Shown in pieces: positions 46,408-55,325 of a stretch of 64,000 bases of DNA (its first letter is position 1; each line of letters opens with the position of its first letter). Under the pieces are notes generated by a model. The model made no database searches and was not told the origin of the DNA. It saw only the letters and a program-made list of their open reading frames with translations. This stretch comes from Sinorhizobium sp. 8-89 (lineage in GTDB: Bacteria; Pseudomonadota; Alphaproteobacteria; Rhizobiales; Rhizobiaceae), in assembly GCF_030124325.1 (NCBI RefSeq), contig NZ_JASKLR010000005.1, positions 62,001 through 126,000 of the forward strand, read 5' to 3'. Position numbers and translations under genes: made by a program.

Positions 46408-46423
46408 TGGCACGCCCCTTGAA
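46408..46423 (+). promoter_or_regulatory. Sigma-54-like promoter of glnK-amtB
   Basis: TGGCACGCCCCTTGAA has the -24 element TGGCAC and a -12 element TTGA in place of TTGC, with correct GG-to-G spacing. It lies 87 bases before the glnK start. Sigma-54 with NtrC control of glnK-amtB is well known in proteobacteria. I could not find a confident NtrC site pair. Confidence 0.6.
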
Positions 46424-46509
46424 TGTATGTTTCCGGTTGCCCGGCGCTTCGCGCGCTTAAGCAGCAAGGAGAACGGCCTCCGCGGAGGCGGAATAGGATG
46501 GGAAACCAG

Positions 46510-46848
46510 ATGAAAATTGTGATGGCCATTATCAAGCCGTTCAAGCTCGATGAGGTTCGTGAAGCCCTCACTCAAGTTGGCATCCAAGGGCTGACCGTAA
46601 CCGAAGTGAAGGGCTACGGCCGCCAGAAGGGGCACACCGAAATTTACCGCGGCACCGAATACGCCGTGAGCTTCCTGCCGAAGCTCAAGGTCGAGATCGC
46701 CGTGCCGTCGGAGATCGTCGACAAGGCCGTCGACGCAATCGCCTCTGCCGCCAAGACCGGGCAGATCGGCGACGGCAAGATCTTTGTCTATGCGATCGAC
46801 CATGCCGTTCGCATCCGCACCGGCGAAACCGATTCAGAAGCGTTGTAA
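46510..46848 (+). CDS. glnK: Nitrogen regulatory protein PII (GlnK)
   Basis: 112 residues. MKIVMAIIKPFKLDEVREAL is the PII start. Tyr51, the uridylylation site, is present in HTEIYRGTEYAVSF. The C-terminal signature includes GKIFVYAIDHAVRIRTGE. GlnK senses 2-oxoglutarate and ATP/ADP and plugs AmtB when nitrogen is plentiful. An ATG at 46498 (MGNQ-) has the better GGAGG site and would add four residues. amtB follows after 28 bases. Confidence 0.96.
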   Translation: MKIVMAIIKPFKLDEVREALTQVGIQGLTVTEVKGYGRQKGHTEIYRGTEYAVSFLPKLKVEIAVPSEIVDKAVDAIASAAKTGQIGDGKIFVYAIDHAVRIRTGETDSEAL

Positions 46849-46876
46849 ACCACGCCGTTCAGGGAGCATTTGTCAA

Positions 46877-48304
46877 ATGTCATCGTTCAAACTTTCCACC
46901 TCTCTCGGACGCTTGGGCGCAACCGCTGCCGCCCTGCTTGCGCCGGTCGTCGCCTTCGCCCAGGAGGCGGCCCCTGCCGCCGCCGAGGCCGTTGCGGCAA
47001 CCCCTGTTCCCGACAAGGGCGACACCACCTGGATGCTGCTGTCGACCATCCTCGTTCTGCTCATGACCGTTCCGGGGCTGGCGCTCTTCTACGGCGGCCT
47101 CGTGCGCGCCAAGAACATGCTCTCGGTGCTGATGCAGGTTCTGATGATCACCGCCATCGTCATGATTATCTGGGTGACCTACGGCTATTCGCTGGCGTTC
47201 ACCGATGGTGGTTCGCTCAACTCCTTTATCGGCGGCTTCTCCAAGATGTTCCTTGCCGGCGTCGACACGACGACGCTCGCGGAAAGCTTCTCGAAGGGCG
47301 TCTTCATTCCCGAATACGTCTTCGTGGTGTTCCAGATGACCTTCGCCTGCATCACGCCGGCGCTGATCGTCGGCGCTTTCGCCGAGCGCATCCGCTTCTC
47401 GGCCGTCGTGCTGTTCGTCGTCCTCTGGGTCACCTTCGTCTACTTCCCGATCGCCCACATGGTCTGGTTCTGGGGCGGCCCGAGCGCCTACACGGCCCCG
47501 ACCGGCCTGATCTTCTCCTTCGGCGCCATCGACTTTGCCGGCGGCACTGTCGTCCACATCAATGCCGGTATCGCAGGTCTCGTCGGCGCGATCCTGCTCG
47601 GCAAGCGCACGGGCTACAAGAAAGAGATCATGGCACCGCATTCGATGACGCTCACGATGGTCGGCGCCTCGCTGCTGTGGGTCGGCTGGTTCGGCTTCAA
47701 TGCCGGCTCCAACCTCGAAGCCAATGCCTATGCGGCGCTCGCCATGATCAACACATTCCTCGCAACGGCCGCCGCAATCATCTCCTGGGCCGTGGTTGAA
47801 ACGCTCGTCCGCGGCAAGGCTTCGATGCTCGGCGCTGCATCGGGTGCCGTTGCCGGCCTCGTCGCCGTCACGCCGGCTGCCGGCTTCGCCGGCCCGATGG
47901 GCGCGATCGTTCTCGGCCTCATCGTCTCGCCGGTCTGCTACTTCTTCGTCGACGTGGTGAAGAACAAGTTCAACTATGACGACAGCCTCGACGTGTTCGG
48001 CATCCACGGCGTCGGCGGCATCCTCGGCGCGATCGGAACCGGTATCCTCGTCAACCCGGCGCTCGGCGGCGCAGGCATCGTCGACTACTCGACCGCCGAC
48101 TTCGCTGCTGGCTACGCCGGCACGGCAACGCAGGTCTGGGCGCAGCTCAAGGGCGTCCTCGTCACCGTCGTCTGGTCCGGCATCGGCTCGGCCATCCTCT
48201 ACAAGGTGGTCGACGCGATCGTCGGTCTGCGCGTCTCGGTCGAAGCCGAGCGTGAGGGTCTCGACCTCTCCTCGCACGGCGAAGCCGCCTACCACGCGAG
48301 CTAA
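46877..48304 (+). CDS. amtB: Ammonium transporter
   Basis: 475 residues. A signal peptide ends near residue 25 (AFAQEA). About eleven transmembrane helices follow. GLALFYGGLVRAKNMLSVLM, HMVWFWGGP (pore His region) and DVFGIHGVGGILGAI (second pore His) are Amt signatures. It conducts ammonium/ammonia and is closed by GlnK binding. It is the second gene of glnK-amtB and ends at a strong terminator. Confidence 0.96.
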   Translation: MSSFKLSTSLGRLGATAAALLAPVVAFAQEAAPAAAEAVAATPVPDKGDTTWMLLSTILVLLMTVPGLALFYGGLVRAKNMLSVLMQVLMITAIVMIIWVTYGYSLAFTDGGSLNSFIGGFSKMFLAGVDTTTLAESFSKGVFIPEYVFVVFQMTFACITPALIVGAFAERIRFSAVVLFVVLWVTFVYFPIAHMVWFWGGPSAYTAPTGLIFSFGAIDFAGGTVVHINAGIAGLVGAILLGKRTGYKKEIMAPHSMTLTMVGASLLWVGWFGFNAGSNLEANAYAALAMINTFLATAAAIISWAVVETLVRGKASMLGAASGAVAGLVAVTPAAGFAGPMGAIVLGLIVSPVCYFFVDVVKNKFNYDDSLDVFGIHGVGGILGAIGTGILVNPALGGAGIVDYSTADFAAGYAGTATQVWAQLKGVLVTVVWSGIGSAILYKVVDAIVGLRVSVEAEREGLDLSSHGEAAYHAS

Positions 48305-48384
48305 GCGATTGCGGCGCCCCCTGCATTTGGGCGGCGCCGCCGACAGTCCCGTCGCGGTCCGTCTGGTTATTGCGGACCGCTCCT

Positions 48385-48415
48385 GGCCCGGATCCCCAAG
48401 ATCCGGGCCTTTTTT
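48385..48415 (+). terminator. Rho-independent terminator of glnK-amtB
   Basis: GGCCCGGATC pairs perfectly with GATCCGGGCC around CCCAA, followed by TTTTTT. It lies 80 bases after the amtB stop. Confidence 0.92.
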
Positions 48416-48476
48416 GTCCGATGCCCCCTTTGTCTGGCGGCCGCGCAATCGGTATTTTACCGGCACACGCTCATGG

Positions 48477-48491
48477 TTAATGTCGCATTAA
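48477..48491 (+). promoter_or_regulatory. CtrA box upstream of ftsK
   Basis: TTAA-TGTCGCA-TTAA is an exact TTAA-N7-TTAA CtrA site. It lies 174 bases before the ftsK start in an otherwise gene-free gap. CtrA is the cell-cycle master regulator of alphaproteobacteria. Confidence 0.65.
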
Positions 48492-48664
48492 CCCTACTCC
48501 GCGTAGGTTGATTCCATGGCACGCAATGTGCCCGAAGCATCCCGCTCGCACGCAGCAACCTTCCAAGCTGGGCGTGGTGCTCCGGAATCAAAGTACTGGA
48601 ACGTCCCCATGGTCTACCCATGAACGCGCGGCGCTCCGCAGGATCGACACGGGCAACAGGCAAC

Positions 48665-51331
48665 ATGAGCAGAAGCAATCCCGCAACGCTTGACAGCCGT
48701 TCCAACCGGTTCGTGCTGGCCACCTTCGTTTGGCGACAGGTCGCCTCGCTGGCGGGCTTTGCCCTGTTCGGCGCACTGGCGCTCGCCGTCGCGGCGCTCT
48801 CGACATGGAACGTGTCTGACCCGAGCTTTTCCTACGCAACCTCGGACGAGCCGACCAATGTGCTCGGCTATGCGGGCGCCGCCTTCGCCGACATCTTCAT
48901 GCAATTCTTCGGGCTGGCGAGCGTCGTCGCGCTGCTGCCCGCAGTCGCCTGGGCGCTGGTTCTCATCGGCGGCAAACCGTTCGACAAGGTATTCAAGCGT
49001 CTCGGCTTCTGGTTCGTCGGCTCCGCGCTTGCGGGCGCGGCGCTGAGCTGTGTTCCGGCGCCGATTACCTGGCCGCTTCCGAACGGCCTCGGCGGTGTTT
49101 TCGGCGACATGATCCTGCGCTTCCCGGCCCTTTTCACCGGCGCCTTCCCGACCGGCACGTTTGCCACCGTTCTCGCCTGCCTTTTCGCCGCCCCGGCTGC
49201 CTGGTGCCTGATCTATAGCGCCGGCCTCATCGGCGTCAGCGAGGAGCAAGAGGAAGCCCAGGCGGAGCAAGCCGCGCCGAGCAAGGCCCGCACCGTCGGC
49301 GAGGAAATCGAGGATGAGGACGCGGAAGGTCCGTTCACCTTGCTCATGGGCTCGCTCGCCCATATGCGCTTTACGCTTGAGGCCCGCCTACGGCGCGCCT
49401 TCGGCATGAGCGGCACGCGAAGCGCTAAACGCCAATACGACGAACCCTATGATTTCAACAACGACGAATTCGGCACGTTGAACGAACCGGCGCGGCCGAA
49501 ACCGCTGGCCTCCACCGACCGTATCGAGCCTTCGCTCGACCGCTCGGAACGCCGCATCGTCACGCCGCCGCCGATCATGGCCGACGACGATGACGATCCG
49601 CCCTTCGATCCCGACGAGCAGCGCCCCGCCGGCATCCTGCCGGATGATGACTACGACGACGTGGCCGCCGACTGGGCGCCGAAAGCCGCTCCGCCGAAGG
49701 CAGCAGCGCTCGCCAAGGCCGGATCCCGCGTCGCATCGCCGGCGCCGCGCCCCAAATCGGGCCAGCGCATCGAACGCGAAGCTCAGCGCTCGTTTGTCGA
49801 CGACGACGGCGATTTCGTGCTGCCGCCGATGCACTTCCTCGCCGAGCCGAAGAACGTCACCCGCGATCCCTCGCTTTCGTCCGACGCGCTCGAACAGAAC
49901 GCCCGCATGCTCGAGGGCGTGCTCGAGGATTTCGGCGTCAAGGGCGAGATCATCCACGTTCGCCCCGGCCCCGTGGTCACGCTTTACGAACTCGAGCCGG
50001 CACCGGGCATCAAATCCTCCCGCGTCATCGGCCTTGCCGACGACATCGCCCGCTCGATGAGCGCGATCGCCGCCCGTGTCGCCGTCGTTCCGGGCCGCAA
50101 TGCCATCGGCATCGAGCTGCCGAACCAGCGGCGCGAAACCGTCTACCTGCGCGAGCTAATCGGCTCGCGCGACTTCGAGACGACCAAGACCAGGCTCGCC
50201 ATGGCGCTCGGCAAGACCATCGGCGGCGAGCCCGTGATCGCCGATCTCGCAAAGATGCCGCATCTGCTCGTCGCCGGTACCACCGGTTCGGGCAAGTCGG
50301 TGGCGATCAACACAATGATCCTGTCACTGCTCTATCGGCTCAGGCCAGATCAGTGCCGCCTGATCATGATCGACCCGAAGATGCTGGAACTCTCTGTCTA
50401 TGACGGCATCCCGCACCTGCTTTCGCCTGTTGTGACCGATCCGAAGAAGGCCGTCGTCGCGCTGAAATGGACCGTGCGCGAGATGGAAGAGCGCTACAAG
50501 AAAATGTCCAAGATCGGTGTGCGCAACATCGACGGCTTCAACACCCGCGTCGAGCAGGCGCTCGCCAAGGGCGAAGCGATCACCCGTACGGTTCAGACCG
50601 GGTTCGATCGCCAGACGGGCGAAGCGATGTACGAGACGGAGGAATTCGACCTCACGCCGCTGCCGTACATCGTCGTGATCATCGACGAGATGGCCGACCT
50701 GATGATGGTCGCGGGCAAGGACATCGAAGGCGCCGTCCAGCGCCTCGCCCAGATGGCGCGTGCGGCCGGCATCCACGTCATCATGGCAACACAGCGTCCC
50801 TCGGTCGACGTCATCACCGGCACGATCAAGGCGAACTTCCCGACGCGCATCTCCTTCCAGGTCACCTCCAAGATCGACAGCCGCACGATCCTCGGCGAGC
50901 AGGGCGCCGAACAATTGCTCGGCATGGGGGACATGCTCTACATGGCCGGTGGCGGGCGCATCCAGCGCGTGCACGGTCCCTTCGTCTCCGACACGGAAGT
51001 GGAAGAGGTGGTCGCCTACTTGAAGACCCAGGGCGTGCCGCAATATCTCGATGCGATCACCGAGGACGATGGCGACGACGAGGACGGCGGCGGACCGGCC
51101 GGCACCTCCAACCTCGCCGATTCCGATGATCCCTACGATCAGGCCGTGTCGATCGTGCTGCGCGACGGCAAAGCCTCGACCTCCTATGTGCAGCGACGCC
51201 TCGGTATCGGTTATAATCGTGCCGCCTCGCTGATCGAGCGGATGGAGCAGGAAGGAATCATCGGACCGGCAAACCATGCCGGCAAGCGCGAGATCCTGGT
51301 GCCGACCGAGGCCGAAATCACCGGCCGGTAA
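48665..51331 (+). CDS. ftsK: DNA translocase FtsK
   Basis: 888 residues from the ATG at 48665 (an in-frame ATG at 48620 is possible; neither has a strong ribosome site). Four transmembrane helices lie in residues 15-205, then an acidic Pro-rich linker to about 400. The motor shows Walker A in [14 protein letters not shown] and Walker B in [12 protein letters not shown]. The C-terminal gamma domain ([20 protein letters not shown]) reads the polarity sequences. FtsK couples division to chromosome segregation at dif. The CtrA box upstream suggests cell-cycle timing. Confidence 0.95.
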   Translation: MSRSNPATLDSRSNRFVLATFVWRQVASLAGFALFGALALAVAALSTWNVSDPSFSYATSDEPTNVLGYAGAAFADIFMQFFGLASVVALLPAVAWALVLIGGKPFDKVFKRLGFWFVGSALAGAALSCVPAPITWPLPNGLGGVFGDMILRFPALFTGAFPTGTFATVLACLFAAPAAWCLIYSAGLIGVSEEQEEAQAEQAAPSKARTVGEEIEDEDAEGPFTLLMGSLAHMRFTLEARLRRAFGMSGTRSAKRQYDEPYDFNNDEFGTLNEPARPKPLASTDRIEPSLDRSERRIVTPPPIMADDDDDPPFDPDEQRPAGILPDDDYDDVAADWAPKAAPPKAAALAKAGSRVASPAPRPKSGQRIEREAQRSFVDDDGDFVLPPMHFLAEPKNVTRDPSLSSDALEQNARMLEGVLEDFGVKGEIIHVRPGPVVTLYELEPAPGIKSSRVIGLADDIARSMSAIAARVAVVPGRNAIGIELPNQRRETVYLRELIGSRDFETTKTRLAMALGKTIGGEPVIADLAKMPHLLVAGTTGSGKSVAINTMILSLLYRLRPDQCRLIMIDPKMLELSVYDGIPHLLSPVVTDPKKAVVALKWTVREMEERYKKMSKIGVRNIDGFNTRVEQALAKGEAITRTVQTGFDRQTGEAMYETEEFDLTPLPYIVVIIDEMADLMMVAGKDIEGAVQRLAQMARAAGIHVIMATQRPSVDVITGTIKANFPTRISFQVTSKIDSRTILGEQGAEQLLGMGDMLYMAGGGRIQRVHGPFVSDTEVEEVVAYLKTQGVPQYLDAITEDDGDDEDGGGPAGTSNLADSDDPYDQAVSIVLRDGKASTSYVQRRLGIGYNRAASLIERMEQEGIIGPANHAGKREILVPTEAEITGR

Positions 51332-51467
51332 TCCGGCCCTCATCGCCGGCCGCCATGAGGCGCGGCCGGTAACGGTCATTTGAAAACGACGCCTCTTGCG
51401 GCATCAGGCAGCGCCTTGAAGGCGCCCCACTTGCTCTTCAAATGATCTTGAAATGAAGGAGACTGCG

Positions 51468-52133
51468 ATGACAGAGACAAGAACCGGCCAGGACCGCAAT
51501 CGGGCAATCTCGCGGCGCGTCTTCGTTTGCGGCCTGGCGGCTCTCGCGGGCATGGCCGGAACGACGCTCGATGCGAAGCACGCCTCGGCACAGGCCTCTG
51601 GTGTCGCCCAGAGGATTGCCGACCATTTTTCGTCGGTGAAGACGATGGCGGGCGAGTTCGTGCAGTTCGGGCCGCGCGGCGAGCAGACAGGTGGCAAATT
51701 CTACATCCGCCGCCCCGGACGCATCCGCTTCAATTACGAGGCACCCTCCCCGATGCGGGTGATCGCCGACGGCAAGTCGGTCGTCATCGGCAACATGAAG
51801 CTGAAGACCTGGGACATCTACCCGCTTTCGAAGACGCCGCTCAATCTGTTGCTGAGCGAAAGGATCGATCTGACCGGCAGGATGGTGCGTGCCGTCCGGG
51901 AGGAGTCCGACCTCATCACCATCGTACTCGGAGACCGCTCGATCTTCGGTGATTCGACCATCACGATGATGTTCGACCCCAAGACCTACGATCTTCGGCA
52001 GTGGACGATCACCGATCCCCAAAAGAAGGACACTTCGGTGATGATCTTCAACGTTCGCACCGGAATGCAGCTGGACGACAAGGTTTTCCGCATTCCCTAT
52101 GACGAGGTGCGCAACAAAGGGCGCGGCGGCTGA
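51468..52133 (+). CDS. LolA-family outer-membrane lipoprotein carrier protein
   Basis: 221 residues. SRRVFVCGLAALAG is a twin-arginine-type signal with cleavage near ASAQA (about residue 45). The LolA half-barrel shows MAGEFVQFGPRGEQTGGKFY and RPGRIRFNYEAPSPMRVIAD, both typical. The usual role is to carry lipoproteins across the periplasm. A twin-arginine signal is unusual for LolA of gammaproteobacteria. AAGGAG precedes the ATG at 51468. It follows ftsK, as lolA does in several proteobacteria, and ends at a terminator. Confidence 0.9.
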   Translation: MTETRTGQDRNRAISRRVFVCGLAALAGMAGTTLDAKHASAQASGVAQRIADHFSSVKTMAGEFVQFGPRGEQTGGKFYIRRPGRIRFNYEAPSPMRVIADGKSVVIGNMKLKTWDIYPLSKTPLNLLLSERIDLTGRMVRAVREESDLITIVLGDRSIFGDSTITMMFDPKTYDLRQWTITDPQKKDTSVMIFNVRTGMQLDDKVFRIPYDEVRNKGRGG

Positions 52134-52161
52134 TCAGGCAACGCGGGAAACGGTGAGAAAC

Positions 52162-52184
52162 GGCCGCCCTCGGGCGGCCTTTTT
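52162..52184 (+). terminator. Rho-independent terminator after the lolA-like gene
   Basis: GGCCGCCCTCGGGCGGCC stem-loop followed by TTTTTC, 28 bases after the stop codon. Confidence 0.85.
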
Positions 52185-52280
52185 CTTGACTTGTCGATCG
52201 GCCCCAGACCTGCTTAAAACGCCCCGTGTTGCCGGATACCTGCTCTCCCTCCGTCGGCAAAATTTCCAAAGGAATGAGGA

Positions 52281-53087
52281 ATGGCCCTTTCCATCGCCAC
52301 GTGGAACATCAACTCAATTCGTCTGCGCATGCCGCTGGTCGAGCACTTTCTGAAGACATGGCAGCCCGACATCCTGTGCCTGCAGGAAACCAAATGCCCG
52401 AACGACCAGTTTCCGTCGTCGCCGCTCAAAAGCCTCGGCTACAAATACATCGAGATGCACGGCCAGAAAGGCTATCACGGCGTGGCGACCGTCTCGCGCC
52501 TGCCGCTGCATGAGCTTTCCGACCGCCGCGACTATTGCGGTGTTGGCGACGCCCGCCATCTTTCGGTGGTCTTCGGGGCCGGCGGCAAGACGATACGGCT
52601 GCACAACTTCTATGTGCCGGCCGGTGGCGACGAGGCCGACCGGACGATCAATCCGAAGTTCGGTCACAAACTCGACTTCGTCGACGAAATGAAGCTCCTG
52701 CACGCCGAAGCCGAAGCCGGGGTCTCGTCGATCCTCGTTGGCGATCTCAACATCGCGCCGCTCGAGGACGACGTCTGGTCGCACAAGCAGCTCTTGAAGA
52801 TCGTCAGCCATACCCCGATCGAGACCGAAGGCCTGATTTCGGTGATGACCGGCGGCGCCTGGGTCGACCTGATGCGCCAGCACGTTCCGCCGCCGGAAAA
52901 GCTCTACACCTGGTGGAGTTATCGCGCGAAGGATTGGGCCTTGGCCGACCGCGGTCGCCGCCTCGATCACATCTGGTCCTCGGCCGACCTCGCGCCGAAA
53001 CTGAGCCGCATCGACATTCTGCGCGAGGCACGCGGCTGGGATCGCCCTTCCGACCACGTGCCGGTGATCGCGCATTTCGAGCTTTAA
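52281..53087 (+). CDS. xthA: Exodeoxyribonuclease III
   Basis: 268 residues. SIATWNINSIRLRMPLVEHF is the opening EEP fold, LCLQETKCPN carries the metal-binding Glu, LVGDLNIAPLEDD the Asp/Asn pair and RRLDHIWSS plus SDHVPVIAHF the C-terminal His site. It is an AP endonuclease and 3'-5' exonuclease in base-excision repair. The ATG at 52281 has AAGGAATGAGG upstream. It is monocistronic behind the terminator of the lolA-like gene. Confidence 0.96.
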   Translation: MALSIATWNINSIRLRMPLVEHFLKTWQPDILCLQETKCPNDQFPSSPLKSLGYKYIEMHGQKGYHGVATVSRLPLHELSDRRDYCGVGDARHLSVVFGAGGKTIRLHNFYVPAGGDEADRTINPKFGHKLDFVDEMKLLHAEAEAGVSSILVGDLNIAPLEDDVWSHKQLLKIVSHTPIETEGLISVMTGGAWVDLMRQHVPPPEKLYTWWSYRAKDWALADRGRRLDHIWSSADLAPKLSRIDILREARGWDRPSDHVPVIAHFEL

Positions 53088-53138
53088 CGGCCGCAACGCC
53101 TTTGAGGTCACGCTGTGGACGCGGCATGCGCATGATTA

Positions 53139-53250
53139 CCCCTCACCCTAACCCCCTCCCCGCAGGCGCGGCGCGGGGATTAAGAACGCGCAGCGAGTCC
53201 TTCTCCCCGTCAGAACGGGGAGAAGGTGGCCGGCAGGCCGGATGAGGGGC
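53139..53250 (+). repeat. CCCTCACCC/CCCCG palindromic repeat, full copy
   Basis: CCCCTCACCCTAACCCCCTC, CGCGGCGCGGGG, TTCTCCCCGTCAGAACGGGG, AGAAGG and GGATGAGGGG, the same block order as the copy at 43938. It lies between convergent xthA and the cNMP-binding gene. Confidence 0.75.
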
Positions 53251-53262
53251 AATCGCACTGCG

Positions 53263-53718
53263 CTACGCGAAACGGCCGGCGAGCGCCTCGGCGCGCCGGA
53301 TCATCGCCTGCAGGTTCTCGCGGATGCGGGCTTCGACAAGCGCCGTCACCTCCGGGTACTCTTCCAGCATTCGGCGAAAAAGCGGGCGGTTGATGCGGAT
53401 CACTTCGCTGTCTTCGTCGGCGGTTGCGGTGAATTTGCGTTCGACCATGGAAATCAGCGCCAGTTCGGACAGCAGCGCGCCGCGCTCGACCGTGGTCACA
53501 TGCTGCGGTCGACCTTCGCCGTCCACCTTGGAAAGCGTGAAGCTGCCGGCGGCGACGGCAAAGGCACAGTCGGCCGGCGCCCCTTCGCGAAAGAGTTCCT
53601 GGCCTTTCGACAAGCGGCGGCGCTCGGCACCGAAGGCAATCAGCCTCAGCTTGTCCTCGCTGATATCGGCAAAGAGCGCCACGTTGGATAAAAGCGCGAT
53701 GTCGTCATTGAGTGCCAA
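53263..53718 (-). CDS. Cyclic nucleotide-binding domain protein
   Basis: 151 residues. One Crp-type cNMP-binding beta-barrel fills about 10-125: GQELFREGAPADCAFAVAAG and the phosphate-binding-cassette region RGALLSELALI are recognisable. The C-terminal helix (LVEARIRENLQAMIRRAEAL) lacks a DNA-binding HTH. The cassette lacks the Arg that contacts the cyclic phosphate in CRP (FGELALL..R.R), so ligand binding is uncertain. The function is unknown. It lies between xthA and cenR with RIME upstream. Confidence 0.85.
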   Translation of the reverse strand: MALNDDIALLSNVALFADISEDKLRLIAFGAERRRLSKGQELFREGAPADCAFAVAAGSFTLSKVDGEGRPQHVTTVERGALLSELALISMVERKFTATADEDSEVIRINRPLFRRMLEEYPEVTALVEARIRENLQAMIRRAEALAGRFA

Positions 53719-53741
53719 AGCGGCAAATCTCCTGGCTCGTA

Positions 53742-53840
53742 TTGCAGCGCCGCGCGTCTTGTCAGGCGCGCAAGGATCGCTGTAGCACTTTGAATGACTG
53801 CATGTTTCCTTTGATCGGTGCGATTTAAGAAAACATGCAG
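53742..53840 (-). repeat. RIME, near-full copy
   Basis: Read on the minus strand: CTGCATGTTTTC...GGAAACATGCAG, then GTGCTACAGCGATCC...GGCGCTGCAA. It lies between the cNMP-binding protein gene and the CenR-like gene. Confidence 0.82.
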
Positions 53841-53845
53841 AAAGG

Positions 53846-53888
53846 AGCGGGATGCGGGAACCGAAAACCGCTTCACGCCTTTCCTCAA
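53846..53888 (+). repeat. GAGCGGGATG palindromic repeat
   Basis: GGAGCGGGATGCGGG ... AAAACCGCTTCACGCC ... CTCAATCCCGCT, the same building block as at 58512-58562. It directly follows the RIME, making a mosaic, and its end lies 6 bases from the CenR-like gene stop. Confidence 0.6.
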
Positions 53889-53894
53889 TCCCGC

Positions 53895-54578
53895 TTAAGG
53901 TACGATCTTGTAGCCGCCGTTCTCTGTCACCAAAATCTCTGCATTGGAAGGGTCGCGCTCGATTTTCTGACGGAGCCGGTAGACATGCGTTTCCAGTGTG
54001 TGCGTGGTCACGCCGGAATTGTAGCCCCAGACCTCTTCGAGCAGGACATCGCGCGTGACCACTTTCTGGTCGGCGCGGTAGAGATAGCGGATGATCGCCG
54101 CTTCCTTCTCCGTCAGGCGGATCTTCTGGCCGTTCTCCATCGTCAGCAGTTTCTGGCTCGGCTTGAACGTGTAGGGACCGACGCTGAAGGTGGCGTCCTC
54201 GCTCTGCTCGTGCTGGCGAAGCTGGGCGCGAATGCGCGCGAGCAGGACGGCAAAACGAAAGGGCTTCGTAACGTAATCGTTGGCGCCCGCTTCAAGCCCG
54301 AGGATGGTGTCCGAATCGGTGTCATGGCCTGTCAGCATGATGATCGGCGCCTTGAAGCCGCCTTTGCGCAGGAGCTTGACCGCCTCGCGGCCATCCATGT
54401 CGGGCAGGCCGACATCCATGATCAGGAGGTCGACCTGATGCGCGCGAGCCGCCTGGATCCCCTTGCCGGCGGTCGCCTCTTGCAGAAGGTCGAACTCTTC
54501 ATAGAGAGAAAGCTGTTCTACCAATGTTTCGCGCAGGTCATTGTCGTCATCGACAAGGAGAATGGTGCGTGTCGCCAT
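53895..54578 (-). CDS. cenR: OmpR-family response regulator, CenR-like
   Basis: 227 residues. The receiver domain (1-120) has VDDDNDL, the phosphoacceptor Asp55 in LLIMDVGLPDMDG and the Lys in YVTKPF. The winged helix (about 130-225) has LTEKEAAIIRYLYRAD and THTLETHVYRLRQKI. The opening MATRTILLVDDDNDLRETLV is what I recall for CenR, the essential cell-envelope regulator of alphaproteobacteria; the name is inference. No histidine kinase is next to it. An L,D-transpeptidase gene is divergent with 144 bases between the starts, which fits an envelope theme. Confidence 0.85.
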   Translation of the reverse strand: MATRTILLVDDDNDLRETLVEQLSLYEEFDLLQEATAGKGIQAARAHQVDLLIMDVGLPDMDGREAVKLLRKGGFKAPIIMLTGHDTDSDTILGLEAGANDYVTKPFRFAVLLARIRAQLRQHEQSEDATFSVGPYTFKPSQKLLTMENGQKIRLTEKEAAIIRYLYRADQKVVTRDVLLEEVWGYNSGVTTHTLETHVYRLRQKIERDPSNAEILVTENGGYKIVP

Positions 54579-54722
54579 GGGGACAATTCCTGTTTGCTTC
54601 CTGAATCAAAACTAGCTCAAATGCCGCGCTTGGCAAGCCGGCCGCCATTGAGCGTCGTCATAAATGCAACCATGCCTATGGTTGTCACTAAGTCACGGAC
54701 AAGGCAAAATTTTGTGAGAATA

Positions 54723-55271
54723 ATGCGCAAGAAAACGTCGGGAGTAAGATCGCCGAAATCCACGATCATCGTCAGAACGGCGCCCCGCGACCGTCGGCGC
54801 GCGCTTGTCAGTTTCGACGGCAGAACGGAGCAGGCGGCGATCGGCCGTGGCGGCGTGACGGCGGTGAAGCGCGAGGGCGACGGCGCGACGCCGCGTGCAT
54901 CGATGAAACTGATCGGCGGCTACATGCGTCGCGACCGCATCTCGCTGCCACCGACTTGCCTGCCGATGCGCGCTATCCGCCGCGACATGCTCTGGTGCGA
55001 CGATCCGGGGCACGCCTGCTACAACCGCCCGGCCAAGGCCCCGCTTGCGGTAAGCCACGAGACGATGTTGCGCGACGATGGCCTTTATGACGTATGTCTG
55101 GTCATGGACTGGAACATTTTCTGCAGACGACGCAACGCCGGCTCCGCGATCTTCTTCCACCTGATTCGCCCCGGCTACGAGCCGACGCAGGGTTGCGTCG
55201 CCGTCAGCCTTCCGGCGATGAAGCGGCTGATCCGGCATATGCGCCGGGGAACGGTCGTGAAGGTGGTGTAG
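54723..55271 (+). CDS. L,D-transpeptidase family protein (YkuD)
   Basis: 182 residues. The catalytic block reads FFHLIRPGYEPTQGCVAVSL, with the His and the GC nucleophile of YkuD enzymes; TQGC replaces the usual SxGC, and an Ala-Val replaces the Arg/Asn after Cys. YNRPAKAPLAVSHETMLRDD is the preceding segment. This variant forms the small family annotated as L,D-transpeptidase catalytic-domain proteins in rhizobia. No signal peptide is obvious. The frame is open far upstream; ATG 54723 or GTG 54714 is likely the start. It is divergent from the CenR-like gene. An envelope role is likely. Confidence 0.8.
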   Translation: MRKKTSGVRSPKSTIIVRTAPRDRRRALVSFDGRTEQAAIGRGGVTAVKREGDGATPRASMKLIGGYMRRDRISLPPTCLPMRAIRRDMLWCDDPGHACYNRPAKAPLAVSHETMLRDDGLYDVCLVMDWNIFCRRRNAGSAIFFHLIRPGYEPTQGCVAVSLPAMKRLIRHMRRGTVVKVV

Positions 55272-55274
55272 GAA

Positions 55275-55318
55275 CTAAAGCGCCGCGCGTCCAATCGGAC
55301 GCGCGAAGATCGCTGCAG
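55275..55318 (-). repeat. RIME half copy (second palindrome)
   Basis: CTAAAGCGCCGCGCGTCC...GGACGCGCGAAGATCGCTGCAG between the convergent L,D-transpeptidase and sixA genes; could serve as a two-way terminator. Confidence 0.7.
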
Positions 55319-55325
55319 AGATGGC

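Noticed and set aside
46880..48466. Long open frame (528 codons) on the minus strand opposite amtB
   Set aside because: It is the antisense image of a clear ammonium transporter; its product is Asp/Glu/Arg-rich with no domain and no ribosome site.
53835..54722. Upstream extension of the L,D-transpeptidase frame across the CenR-like gene
   Set aside because: It is antisense to the response regulator; the real start must be near 54714-54723.
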